From contig JAITYX010000002.1 of the NCBI GenBank assembly GCA_021018815.1, forward strand, positions 10,013,001 to 10,077,000: a DNA stretch of 64,000 bases, read 5' to 3'. The stretch comes from Talinum fruticosum. Its lineage: Eukaryota; Streptophyta; Magnoliopsida; Caryophyllales; Talinaceae. Shown in pieces: positions 12,901-25,200 of the stretch. Position 1 is the stretch's first letter; each line of letters opens with the position of its first letter. The notes beneath the pieces are model-generated. The model made no database searches, was not told the DNA's origin, and saw only the letters and a list, made by a program, of their open reading frames with translations. Position numbers and translations under genes: made by a program.

Positions 12901-15900
12901 ACTGATAGATACTATCTTTGGACCTCATCATGTCATCAAACAATTGGAGTATGTGGTAACAGAAAACTTTAAATGTTTCTCTATTTGGAGTATGTGAAAT
13001 GCTGCCATGCTGTTCGAACGTTTCAATAGGTTAGATTTTGGATGTACATAGTTCTTACTATCCATCCATTTCTTCTTTTGATCATATTATATATTAATGT
13101 ATTCTATTTTCCTTATCGAAAAGACATTTCACATGTTGATCGATTAAACTGGGGATTCTTTCCAGGTTCATTACTTTGATCACCTTTTTGGCTATCTTGT
13201 CAATTCTGACCCGTACTCGTACCTTGGTTCCTTAAGCTGATGATAAGCCTATCCTCACAGGTAATCAATCAATCTCGAACCCGTAGACAACATTCTTTCT
13301 GATGATTCTTTACCCTTTTTAACTTTAACTAATCTAATATGCAGACAAATGAACTATATCAATTGGCATCAGTGGCTTTCTGCTTGCTTGTTGCTTGGGT
13401 CAGCCTCTTTTTAGCTTCATTATAATATGTTCAATGTTGCTACTTAATTCATATAGTTTGTTATTGCTCCATTTATTTCATTTATTATCTATGTTCACTT
13501 CTTGTTGTGGAACTCAGGAAGGAATTTGCATAGGTATCACAATGTGATCAGAGCTTTAATTTACAATAGTAAGGGCAAAAAGGTTAAAGAAAACCATTTA
13601 GCTTTCCAAAGAGGGAGGAAAGGGCAGGGATAATGAGACAGGAGTAAGGAAACGTGTGGTAGCTGGAAAATGTACAATACTATGAAATTTGACCATTGGA
13701 CTCATAACTTGTGTTGTCTAACAGGCATCAAAATCATTACAAACATTTGCAGGAATAGACCGATAAGGAAAAAGACATGTTTTAAAGGATGTTCATATTC
13801 CAGTTTGAACTCCGAGAAAAATCTGGTTTCAAATGGCACCAAATGCCAGTGAGTTTGGTGATTTGGTCCTCACCCTAAAAAATTTTGAGGTTTCAGGTCC
13901 AATCCGTTCTGGTTTAAACCCTAAATAAATGGAACCCAAACCAGAAATCCAGTTGGTTTGGATATCGAAGAGAGGAGGGTTTGTTGGGATTTTGGAGTCT
14001 AATGGTTGTTTTAGGCTCGGGAAATCGCATTACGGGGCAAGAAACAGCAAACACGGGCAAGTGGTGTTCGAGTACGGAGCATCTCGGACAAAGCAGTTGC
14101 AGCTGGCCACGACCAGCACCGAACTCGGGCTGGCCGTGTCCAGGGACACGGCCCGTGCCGGTTGTGTGGCTTTCGGGCTGCACGTTTCTTAAGTGTTTTT
14201 GGCCGTTTTCTTGTGTATTAATGCGTGTTAATGCTTGGTTTAAAGCTTGTAAATGCTGTTTGACTGATTATGTCTATATAATCAGTGTTTTCCTCCATTG
14301 TTGTAAGAGAAGTGAGTAGTGTATTGCAAAGTGAAGCAAGTGAGTGCTTGAGGGAAAGTCTTTGTAAATTACTCAAATTGTAGTGCATCGGTTACGTGGT
14401 TTTTCCCGGGTTTGGGTTTTCCACGTTAAAATCTTGTGTCTCAAATCTTCTTTATTTTCTTTTGTCCTAAGTCTCATTGTTGTGAACCCCGATTCCTAAC
14501 AGGATTCTCTCATCTTAAATTGTTAATTTTGTAAGGATCTCAAATGAAGGTATAGTGACAACTGCAAATGACTTTATTTAATGAGGGTGATTTGCTCCTT
14601 AAGTTTTACTATACTTGACATTCTTGAAGCAGGTTTGGAATTTGCTTCTAATTATGTGTGCAACAATGCTTTCAAGTTAAGCTACGTGGTAGATAGCTAC
14701 AACTGAGTTCACAAATTTGTTTTTCGTTTTCTTTTGTCTGTTTACTGGATGCTTTCAGGTTAAGCTAGGTGGTAGATAGCGACAACTGAGTTCACAAACT
14801 TGTCTTTCATTTTCTTTTGTCTTGTGGTCTGTGTAGAAATACTCTCATGGTGCTTAATCAATGAATCTAAATTTATTATGCAACTCGTTTCAGTGTAGTG
14901 ATAAACTGGGTCTGAGCCTCGAGCTGGGGTCATTTGCTGCTGGAGTTATGATTTCTACTACTGATCTTGCTCAACATACGCTAGAGCAGGTTGGCCTTTC
15001 TGTTTACTTATGATTTAACTGTTGAGAAATTTAGCGTACTAGAATCTTCTTTGTCCTTATTCCGGACTAATACTGAGCTATTACTAGTATGGTCGTAATC
15101 TTTTGTTGCTAATGTGTAGCGTTTACACTGTATATCCCCCCCACCCCCAAAAAAAAGCCCTTTTTGTCAGTTTCAATTTTTTTGAATGTGTTGTGTATGC
15201 ATTCTCCCTTGCTGATGATAATGTTTATTTCGGAGGAAAGTAATCTGTGAAGATGCCTTTTTTGTGTGGTGGGGGAGGAGAAAAGAAAAGGTGAGACAAC
15301 TACAACACTGATTAGTAGGAAAGAAACTTAGACCTAGCAAATACTTGACAACCGGACCCCAAATGGCCTGAACCTAACCTGACCGGGACCCCTCAATATG
15401 GCTACCCATTACTCCAACATGAATTGGGAACTGCAAAATTTTTTCTCACTAAAACTACTGGTGTTTTAAGACAGACCTACTGAAGCAACAGATGGTTGAC
15501 TCACAACCAAAGTGACCCAAGGACCTGGAATTCCATTAGCTTGAACATGAGCCAACCCCAAAATTAGTCCCATTGGAAGACAGTTGAAACGAATGACCTG
15601 AAACATCTATCACTGAAAGACAGTAGGTCCTGCTATATTGTTCCTCCACTCTTCTGTTGCTTATCCATCTCCAGCTAATTATCCTCAAGTTCCGCTCTTA
15701 CTTGAGCATCATTTTCTCTGAAGCTTAATTATTACTCGCATATTGGCATATGAGATTTACTCTGCTTTTCATGATTTTTTAATGACTAATCAAGAGTTGT
15801 AATAAAAAGACATTAAGGGGATGTCACACTGTCACTCATGTACAAAAGGTATAAATACAAAATATTATGTCCTCAAGCTCTCATCCATAATACTATCCAC

Positions 15901-17606
15901 AGAATGCAAAAAGTCATTATCTTTCACTATTAAGCACAACACTCCAACTATAGAACATTTTCCCTCTTTTGGCAGCACTTCTTTTTAAATCCATTATCTT
16001 TTGTCTTGATTGATAGGTTTTATTGCTGTTTAGCTTTCTGATGGATACTGGGAAGATCTTTTCATTTCTATTATTTCCTTAATAGTCCAAGTTATTTTTC
16101 AGAATGCTTTGACTTGGGCCTCAATTACCTCTCTTACACATACATAATGCATGCTTTTGTAGATTGAGCCTATACGCAACTTCTTTGCTGCTCTTTTTCT
16201 CGCCAGCATCGGAATGCTTATTCATGTTCATTTCCTCTGGAATCATGTTGACATTTTACTGGCAGCTGTTATTTTGGTGATTATTGTAAAAACCGTTGTG
16301 GTGGCTATAGTTGTCAAGGCTTTTGGTTACAACAACAAGACGTCACTACTTGTAAGACCGTCTCTTATTTGATGTGTTTATCGTAGAACCTACTGTGGTG
16401 GCCCTCTCATTTCAGTGAGACTAATTCTGAGTTACAACAGGTTGGAATGTCCTTGGCACAGATTGGGGAATTTGCTTTTGTTCTTCTAAGTCGTGCATCA
16501 AATTTGCATCTGGTTGAGGTAGGGCATTGCTTCTAGCATTTGTGTGTTTGAAATGTCTATTGATTAATTGCTTTTGGTGCAAAAAATAATGATGTTGGTT
16601 GTCAAGTTGTGTTGGCTTCAAAATATGCTGTTTACTAGCACATGATTGAGTGCTTATATCCCTTTGTGGTTTGCTGGCCTTGGCATCCCCTTTCTCTTCC
16701 CTTTTTCCAGACAACTTGTCAAATTGACTAGTATGATCTCTTTTCCAGGGAAAAGTTTACTTATTATTGCTTGGCACAACAGCTCTCAGTTTGGTAAGTT
16801 ATTACTTAACATTATGGTCAATGTGTACTTTCAAGCATGTTGGAATTCCCCCCCAAGGAAAAAACAAAAGAAAGAAAATAATGTCCAAGTTTTATATCAT
16901 GCTTAGTATGAACCTTCCTACAGGTAGAGGCAGGGGGCATACCCTGTGAGGCAGGGGGCATACCCTGTGAGGCTGGGTTTGGTGTGTTTTCGATGCGGTT
17001 CTTACCTTTCTCTTGCATACATAGGAATACCTGGAGCTAATAAATATTGGCAGAGCTTTACAGGCAAATGGTAGTCAAAGGGATATCAGCTCTCACAAGA
17101 GCTGCAGTACTTGTCCCCCCCACACGCACACAAAAAGAAAATAGAAAACAACCTGAAAAAAATAGCTTGGTGGTTTGCGAAAATTGACCCCATGCAAGCG
17201 GGACCTACGTCAGGAATTGTTTGGTGGTGGTTTGTGAAAATTCTTCGCTGGCCTTTATGAGTTTGTCTTTGTGAACACATGCTCAATGCTTGCAGGTGAC
17301 AACACCATTGCTTTTTAAGTTAATACCTGCTGTTGTACATCTTGGAGTGTTGTTGCGGTGGTTCTCTCCTGACAGCCCAAATGAGGTAAGGATTCTTATA
17401 CACCATATCCCAATGCTAGCTCAGTAGGTGTTAGGTGTTCCTTTTCTGCAATGCATTTTCCTTGTTTGTTCTGGACTCCATAGTTTTGACTTTTGAGGTA
17501 ATCTTGAATACGGCTTCTTCTCCAGGTGGGATATAAAGCAGATATGCTTCGATCTGACAGTGCTAAGCGTATTGCTTTGATCATCCAAGGGTCTCATGAT
17601 TCCTGA
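6902..17606 (+). CDS. KEA6: K+ efflux antiporter, KEA4/5/6 clade (CPA2 family), 20 exons
   Basis: A K+/H+ exchanger; the KEA4-6 clade acts in Golgi, trans-Golgi and prevacuolar membranes. Exons: 6902-7139, 7532-7575, 8250-8308, 8645-8723, 8860-8921, 9000-9075, 9793-9867, 10180-10251, 10349-10432, 11543-11611, 12493-12570, 12733-12821, 13166-13260, 13345-13398, 14894-14989, 16163-16351, 16441-16518, 16749-16793, 17296-17385, 17526-17606; all GT-AG, about 583 residues. The start gives a signal-peptide-like leader (MEMLRASLSLLILSLLCTF), then a hydrophilic loop with N-glycosylation sites (NETK) and the Na/H-exchanger membrane domain (GYLLAGSIIGPGG, FALGLEFS, LAQIGEFAFVLLSR). It stops at QGSHDS with no C-terminal KTN/RCK domain, which separates KEA4-6 from KEA1-3. 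Exon 13 has one frame break at about 13213-13222 (two bases missing or one extra). Assignment to KEA6 rather than KEA4 or 5 is uncertain. Confidence 0.92.
13982..14501 (+). mobile_element. Solo LTR of a Ty1/copia-type retrotransposon, in KEA intron 14
   Basis: A 520-bp block starts with TGTTGGGA and ends with ATTCCTAACA, so it has TG...CA ends. It carries a TATA box (TATATAA, 14275-14281) about two thirds along. Near its 3' end lies GGGTTTTCCACGTTAAAA, a stretch typical of copia LTRs. It is more GC-rich than the intron around it. Flanks are GGGTT (13977-13981) and GGATT (14502-14506), a five-base duplication with one mismatch. No internal retrotransposon region is present, so recombination to a solo LTR is the simplest reading. 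Confidence 0.65.
14666..14824 (+). repeat. Tandem duplication, 83-bp period, in KEA intron 14
   Basis: The block starting ATGCTTTCAAGTTAAGCTA at 14666 recurs at 14749 with a few substitutions. Both copies continue through GTGGTAGATAG, ACTGAGTTCACAAA and CTTTTGTCT. Two copies, intronic, no coding role. Confidence 0.85.
16927..16974 (+). repeat. 21-bp tandem repeat in KEA intron 18
   Basis: The unit GAGGCAGGGGGCATACCCTG plus T occurs twice without change (16927-16947 and 16948-16968), followed by a partial third (GAGGCTGGG). Each unit has a small GGGCATACCC palindrome-like core. Confidence 0.85.
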
Positions 17607-19026
17607 TATTAACTTAAACCTTGAACAAGCAAAGCAAATCAAATTTTGGGCATTACCTGAGGGGCTTCTTATACGCTGGGAATAGGTGCCTAACCATTCA
17701 AAGGCAGTGGACTGAGCAATCCCTTTTCGTCACCGTGCACCCAGTTCTATGTGTACAAATCCTCTGACCAAAACCGAGGCAACATAGGTGGTAAGCAAAG
17801 AACTAGAAACAAAGTGCGTGTTATATATACGCTAGGTGCCAACATTCACCACTGGTGATCGTGTTACCCCCTCCCCCTTCCTCTGTATAATTGTGTTCAT
17901 TTTTGTAATGTAATTCCCTTTATTCCCCTTTATTCCTCGAGTTTCTATAGCCCTGTGGGTTTAATCCGCTTTAGTGAAGCTTCAGCAGTCATAGGAATCC
18001 TAATTGTATATTCGCTGCATGTCTTGAGTCAATACTACCACACTGTATTAATCTCATTTTTCGAAATTTTCACAATTTTCTTTTGTAAACAAATTTACTG
18101 CTGTGATCTGTTAATTCTTGACTTGATGAAGAGGACCCATTGGTTCAGTGATGTGTATTGGTTGTAGTTTATGAATCACTTGAAATTATACAAATACTAT
18201 TTCATTAATTTTTAGAGTAGACCGTCTCATAAAATGTTATAATGAGGGGGTAACTTTTCGAAGAGTTTAGGGTAGACTGTTAGGGTATAATATCTTATAC
18301 CGGTCATTCTTAAATCAAGCAATATTTATTATTATTCATTTTTAAATCAAAAAAACTATATATATATTTTTTTACAAGGATCCCTTGGTTTTTTGAGAAA
18401 CAAATAACCACGAAAGGAAAGGTGTCTATCACCCAAAAAAGACGAAGGGTATAGAATTCTGGGTCCCTTTTATATAGGAGGGTATGAACGAATTGAAAAT
18501 CTTTTCAGAATCACTTTGAATTTCCGACCAGATTAATGGCCCTGGACAACTGGTCCAGAAAAGTTCTTGTAATTTGTATTTTTATTTTGGTCGGAGAGAA
18601 ATGTTTAATTTATTTTTTTATTTTATTTTAACGCCTTGAGTAATTTATAATTAATTCTTGTGGTAGAAAAGTGACAAATCATGCAAAATCCAAAAATGTA
18701 GCATTTCCAACTATTCAAATCAAATCAGCACCTTCAACGCGGACGTCAACACCCAATAGCAATTTTCATCACGTGCTTTCCATTCTTTTTCAAAATTTAA
18801 TTCCTCAAAAAGTCTTCACCACATATAGCAATCTATTCACATTCCATTTTCCCACTTATGCACCGCACAAGTATTCTACTACGCGTATGTTAGCGGACGG
18901 TTGGACGAATAAAAAATTAGAAGAATTTTGTGGGTTAAAAATAATGACGTGTCACCTGAAAGTATATATACATACCTCTTTTTTTAAAATTTGTTTGTCA
19001 ATTATGTTTCAATTACTCCGTGTTTA

Positions 19027-19281
19027 CTCGCCTCCGTTGCAAATTACATATCACTTTAGTGGGTTGGAAGAAAATCAAGATTAACTAAAAATCAAAATAG
19101 TTAAAAGGTATATTGTCTAATATACCCTCACTTTCTTTCTTTGTTATTTTTCAATAAACAATCAATAAAGGATAAAATTGATACATTAGTAATTAATATG
19201 TTATTGGAATTGTAAAATGATAAGTATTGTAAAATGAAAAAAAAGTTAATTAAAATGACATGTATAATGAAACGGATGAAC
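19027..19281 (+). mobile_element. Stowaway-type (mariner) MITE, 255 bp
   Basis: The left end CTCGCCTCCGTTGCAAATTA and the reverse complement of the right end (GTTCATCCGTTTCATTATAC) are similar imperfect inverted repeats. Both continue into CAT(A/G)TCA(C/T)TTT. TA dinucleotides flank both sides (19025-19026 and 19282-19283), the expected Stowaway target duplication. The inside is AT-rich and non-coding. Confidence 0.6.
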
Positions 19282-19417
19282 TATTTACTAACAAATGTTG
19301 TACACATGTTTACAGCATGCTACAGTTGACATTTAAGTCGAGTCACATCAATTCAGTTGATAATATATATGTGCCCACTCTTCAATTTGATAGCAGAAGT
19401 TACAATAAAAAAATATA

Positions 19418-19690
19418 CTCCCTTCATTTCAAAATACAATGTCACTTTAGTTAACTTTTTTTTGTTTCATGATATCTCGTCACTCTACAATTTCAATGAG
19501 GTATTAATTACTATTTTACCAATTTTGTTATTATTAATTATTTTTTTCCTCTCCTTCTTTTATTAATTTTCTTCATCCCAATGAAATCTTAGGATAACTT
19601 GGTATTTCAACATAAATTTAGTAATGAATTTTATATCCTTTGATATTCCTTCATAATCTTAAAGCGACAAGTAATTTAAATCCAATAGAG
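19418..19690 (+). mobile_element. Second Stowaway-type MITE, 273 bp
   Basis: The left end CTCCCTTCATTTCAAAATAC matches the reverse complement of the right end (CTCTATTGGATTTAAATTAC) imperfectly. Both ends extend through TGTC(A/G)CTTTA. TA dinucleotides flank it at 19416-19417 and 19691-19692. It sits 136 bp from the previous MITE and belongs to the same broad type, though the copies are not close. Confidence 0.55.
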
Positions 19691-20234
19691 TACTTGTAAA
19701 TAAAACTTAAAAGAACTTTTAAGCATTAATATCATCATATTATTAAACCCTTTTCTCTATGCCACAAAACTATAACAGGCAAAGCATAGTTTTATCTTGT
19801 ATATTTATGAGAACTATTACATTTAATCATATTATAATTTTTCTTTTTATATTCCATTTTATCTACAATAAAATATAAAGAGATTAAAAATTCAACTAAA
19901 GTAAAATTTAAGTTTAATTAGCTAACACCCAATATATTTAATAAAATACCAACAAAAATATTTATGTAAAGATACTGTGTGGTGTAATGACAACAACATA
20001 AAAACAAATGATGAGGAGCAAGAGAAAAAAATCCAAAATACCCAACAAAAGCTATATGATTTTGTATTTGTATTTGTATTTGTATATGTGCATATTAGGT
20101 TGTGGATCAAAAAATTCAAAGACTTAGCTTTAGTGGATTAGGATTCTCGCATTTAATATATATTTTTTTGTTTTTTTTTAATTTTTGTTAAATGGTGAAA
20201 CTACAATTATAGATATATTCTTATAAGAATCATT

Positions 20235-20236
<2 letters not shown>

Positions 20237-20275
<39 letters not shown>
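20237..20275. repeat. (TA)n microsatellite
   Basis: An uninterrupted TA dinucleotide run of about 39 bases lies in AT-rich intergenic DNA. Confidence 0.95.
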
Positions 20276-20278
<3 letters not shown>

Positions 20279-21988
20279 TGATGTAGACATGAGAATAAAA
20301 TCTTCAATTATTGTTTTATTTGAGTAATCTATGAATATTAGATAAATCCTTTAAAGCTTCGATCACTATTAGGTTATCGCGGTATTTATAGCCTACTTAT
20401 GTTGTTAGGTTTACGTTATTTTATAAGATTGTAATATTTGCGGTAAGGATAAGATAGTGTTGCTACGATGTTATCAACTCAAAAACTGCTTCTAATTTTT
20501 AAAAATTATATCGGTCAATTTTTTGTAGGAATCTTTAAAATAAGAAGTTGGATTTTATTTAAACCTAAAAAATCATTTAAAATTTGAATTGCAATTCACA
20601 CACTTGTTTTACCCATAAATTGAAGAGGGATTAATGTAGCTTGTCTTGTGAGGTATGTTAGAAATTTAATAAATATTTAGCTAAATAGTCATGAATGCCC
20701 TTGAGTAAGTTAAGAAGGAACATGCCTTATATTTAAATCTTATAGCTAATAATATAATACAACTAGCTGTGCCCATGATTATTCAACGATGCCAATGCTT
20801 TTGTTCTTTTCATGTATGTTTTTGTTTATAGATCTTATACTTAATAATTAAATCTTATTTTATTTTTCAAGATAATATTTTTTACTTAATATTTATTATT
20901 TTATTATGTGACCTTCAAATAGAAATGATAAATTTGAAAGATTCGTACTCGTATATGATTATTTTCTTTAATTGAATGTGAAGGGAAGGGAGGCACAGAA
21001 GCAATTATTGGGTAAATATCCTCTAACACAAGTTTTAACGGTATATTAACTAAATTGATTAAAAATTATAGCTCATTGTTCAAGGGGTATTTGTGGCAAT
21101 TCACAAAAAGCTTCGTGTAAGTAGACTTGACTTTTGTGGAATCAACTACAAATTCTAATATATGATGACTCAATAATATTTTTCTCAAGTTTAGAGCAAA
21201 ATACAATACTTGTGTAAAAAGAGACGTGGAAAAGCCATGATACAATACAAGGTTTCAATCACAAGTATATACGTCATATGAGAGGTGTATACGTCATAAG
21301 TATATACGTCATAAATATATATATTCATAGGCCTGAGGATAAATTTTAGGAGGAAGGCTTAAGAGAGGTGTGTGTAGTAGACCTTGTTAAGTATTAGTGT
21401 TTTAGCAAAAGTGTTCAATGTTTTGACTAAGTTATAACTATAACCAATCAAGTATTAGTATTTTAGTAAGGTTGTATTTTCACTATCGTTCGCATTACCT
21501 TATCATGTTTTAACTAATGTTTTTGAAAAGTTAAAAATATTAGTTTTTCATGATTAAAAGTAGAGTTTTTTTTTTTTTTACACAAAAACATCTCATTCAT
21601 TCATTTATATTTGGCAATTTTTTATGTCTTTTTATGTCAATTTACAACAATCAGCTAACTCAATCACTAAATTTACCGAACATATTTATTAAACAATTTA
21701 GTTAAACATTTATTCACTAACGAGTAAAATCTAACAATTATCGGTTATGTAAACAAATATCAATTACTAAAACAACTCATTTTATCAAACATGGTCAAAT
21801 ACTCATTTATTTTATTAATAACATACCATTTGCTACTATGTAACCTTTTTTTTTACAAACTATTTAATATTATTTATATTCGTACAACTATTTATTAATA
21901 TATGATAAGAAACAATACTCTCAAATCTATATAACAAATGTGACAGGCAAAAAAAAAAATGGTGTATACGTCTATTTTTTACCTTCGT

Positions 21989-21997
21989 TATATATAT
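21989..21997 (+). promoter_or_regulatory. Candidate TATA box of the bHLH gene
   Basis: TATATATAT lies about 215 bases before the ATG and about 85 bases before the CT-rich leader. The spacing suits a leader of about 180 bases. No other TATA-like site is closer to the start. Confidence 0.4.
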
Positions 21998-22203
21998 GGG
22001 AGCTTCTTGACGAAATGGCAAAAGCCAACGAATCCCTTTTAATAAAAAATTGAAACACAAAATCTTCTGTTGTTCCTCTCTCTCTCCCTCTGCAGCAAAT
22101 CTACACAAGAAAAGCATATCTCTCACCTCACTCACTGTCTCTGGTGTCCTCCTGCGAATTCAATCCCACTGTATACTGACTGTGATTCAATTCGAGGACG
22201 ATC

Positions 22204-25200
22204 ATGGAGAATTTTGCCGACGATTACCAACTCTACTGGGAAACCAACATGTTCTTACGCAACGAAGAGCTCGACAGGTACCCCTCTTTCTCTCTCTATC
22301 TCTCTCCCTCTCTGATTTTGTTGGCTGAGACTGATTGGGTCTGCGGTCAGCCACTGGGGATTGGACGACGCTATATCCACGTATTACGAAGACTCCAGCT
22401 CCCCGGAATCGTCGTCGTTGGCGTCCAAGAACATCGTCTCCGAGAGAAACCGCAGGAAGAAGCTCAACGAACGCCTCTTCGCTCTCCGAGCAGTCGTCCC
22501 CAACATCAGCAAGGTATTCCACTAATTAAATGATTAATTGCCGATTTTATCCCAATTTTTTCTAGGGTTTTAGGGGTGCAAATGACCTCAAAATTGGGCG
22601 GGTGATGCAGATGGACAAAGCGTCGATAATCAAGGACGCCATAAGCTACATCCAAGAGCTCCACGAGCAAGAACGGAGGATTAGAGCGGAGATTTCCGAG
22701 CTCGAGTATGGAAAATTATCAAGAAAAATAAGAGCAGCAACAACAACAATTACTCTAATAACTCCATGGATTTGGATTACGAGGAGGAATTGCCGGCCCC
22801 GGCGTTGCTCAGATCCAAGAAGAAGAGGATCGATCATCGCCGGCAATTTCATGATTCTGACGGTTGCGGATCTGTCATTGAAGATTTGCAGGTGGGCTCT
22901 CTAATTTTTTTTTGTGCATTATTCTTGGTATTATTATTATTATTGTTCTTGTTTTTAATTATTTATCGTTAGTTGATTATTTTTGGTTTTTTTGGCCATG
23001 TTTTGATTTTGTTTGGTTAAATAATAGGGGTGCGTCAATGATTGATCATGCCCATTTAATTATGTGTCTTAAATCTTTTTGAAGGTGGCGATTTATTATT
23101 GTGTGCCCAATAATGTCGGGTAAAGTATAATGCACTCCGTTTGTGTGATTAATTATTATATTTAATTAATATTTTATATGTTAAAATAGTATATTTTCTT
23201 TTTAGACTGAAAATGGAGTAAGTAATCCACCTGAAATAAAGTAGTGGTGCCTTTCAAAAAAATAAAAATATTTTCCAATTGTGGTCGGTGAATGATAAGT
23301 CTCTCACATTTTAGTTTTACCAACCGCCTCACCAGACCGAACCATTTCTCATTATGGCAAAAACTAAACAATTCCTGCCCGATTTTTCTTCCCGGTTTTC
23401 TTCTTATTTTCCAATAATATATGGAGTTGACCAAAAAAAAATCAATAAGTTACATAGTTATAAATTTTTCAAATATAAATTAATTAATTAATTATTTGAG
23501 TAGCGGATAACTATATATGTAGTCGATAATCTGTTTAGGTAGTTGATAATTGTTAAATTTTAGTTGTTAGCGGATAATTGTTTAATTGAGCGGTTGAATA
23601 ATGTGTTCGGTAAATCTAATGGTTGAGTTAAATGATTATTATAAATTGATATAAAAAATATAGAGAATTTTTCAAATATAAATTAATAAAGGGATGTTTT
23701 TGTCAAAAAAATATGAAACGCTATCTTTAAATGTGAAAAGTTAATATTATTATTTTTTCAAAAATACTACTTAAAACGCTATAAGTTATTGCAAACGCTA
23801 GTTGAAACACTATCTTACCAAATACTAATATTTAGTTGGTTAGTGTTTTGACTTGGTCAAAACGCTACTTGAAACGCTAGTTCGGTTATAGTCGAATGAA
23901 AAGCGACTGGAGAGGTCTTAGACTAGTTAGGGAACTTGGACTAAAGCCAGTCCGACTCCAACTAGACTCAATGTTAGTTATGGGCATGTTTCGAGGGAAG
24001 AAAGATTGGAGCCCCAAGTTTATGCCAATTATTACTCAATGTCAAAACCTTTCAAGGAAATCCGACTGGGAAGTTAAGATCACTCATTGTTACGGGGAAG
24101 CTAATAAGGTGGCGGACAAATTGGCTAATTTAGGACTTAATATGAAGTTAGGGTTTCATTTCTTTGTTTCTCCGAGTTAATGATGTCAAAGAGTTATTGT
24201 ATGCGAGATAATGTAGGGGTCGGTTGGCTCAGAGTTATGAGGAAATAAAATTTCTTAGGGGTGTAGCCCCCTTGTACACCACACAAAAAACTACCTTATC
24301 AAATACTATTATTTAGTAGTATTTTGACTTGGTCAAAACGTTACAAGTTACACCAAACGTTGTTCTTGAGCAAGCGCCTAAATACTATGTCAATAGTGGT
24401 AACAATTTTTACTGAAACGAGATAGATTGAATTTGTGTACAATTAACTAGCCTTGTATCATTTTGAATCTTTAAAAGTAAAGAATATTTGAAAATGAAAT
24501 TTTACTTGACTGTTATCTATTAGTATTAGGTCTGTATAAACTAAAACTGATTAATTTTTTACTAGAATGGACTTGTATAGACTTGTATTGATCAGTATTT
24601 TGTACATAGGATTGCATATTGATTTAAATTGGATGTTTAACAAGTATGCTACCAATTGATATGATATGCCGTTTACAATTATGGAAAATTATTAAAAGAG
24701 TTATTTTAGTGAAAAAACATATGCTTGATTTAGCATATATGGAGTGAGGATGAGTTGAGTGGATGCTTTTACACTACATGGATAAGATTCTCTCAATGTA
24801 CAGAACAGCTTTTAACGTCAAGGGGTGCCTTCTAGATTTGGCACAGGGGTTAGCTTTGTTTTATTAATCCTTGAAATATGCGTTCGAGAGTGAGTAGACC
24901 ATGTAGATTAACCACTTGTCAAACATCCAACTGGGTAGTGCAAAAATTCAAAATTTCCGGAAAAGGAGAATTTTGCTGCTTATTTAATGAAATTTTGCAG
25001 GTGAGGGTCTCATATGTTGGAGAGAGGACAGTGGTAGTGAGGTTGACATGTGGAAGGAAGAAGGGCACAATGGTAAAATTATGCGAGCTCTTTGAATCTT
25101 TGAAGCTCAAAATTATTACAGCTCATATTACTGCTTTTTCTGGGAGGCTTTTGAAGACCGTTTTCATTGAGGTTAGTCTTCATGCGCCCTTTCCTTGGTA

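Larger units (their letters stand above)
17607..22203. other. Intergenic, 4.6 kb: KEA 3' UTR, two MITEs, bHLH promoter
   Basis: From 17607 to roughly 18170 is probably the KEA 3' UTR and downstream DNA. Two Stowaway-type MITEs lie at 19027-19281 and 19418-19690. A TA dinucleotide repeat is at 20237-20275. The stretch 21630-21790 resembles other diffuse TAACCGCTAAT-like segments in this window. A TATA-like stretch at 21989-21997 lies about 200 bases before the bHLH ATG, with a CT-rich leader at 22075-22095. No gene is supported between 18200 and 21980. Confidence 0.6.

Noticed and set aside
13914..14319. Overlapping frames on both strands in KEA intron 14
   Set aside because: They fall in the GC-richer part of the solo LTR and show no gag or pol features.
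17526..17606. Possible premature end of KEA through loss of a C-terminal KTN domain
   Set aside because: KEA4-6 naturally end near QGSHDS without a KTN domain, so the gene is complete at its 3' end.
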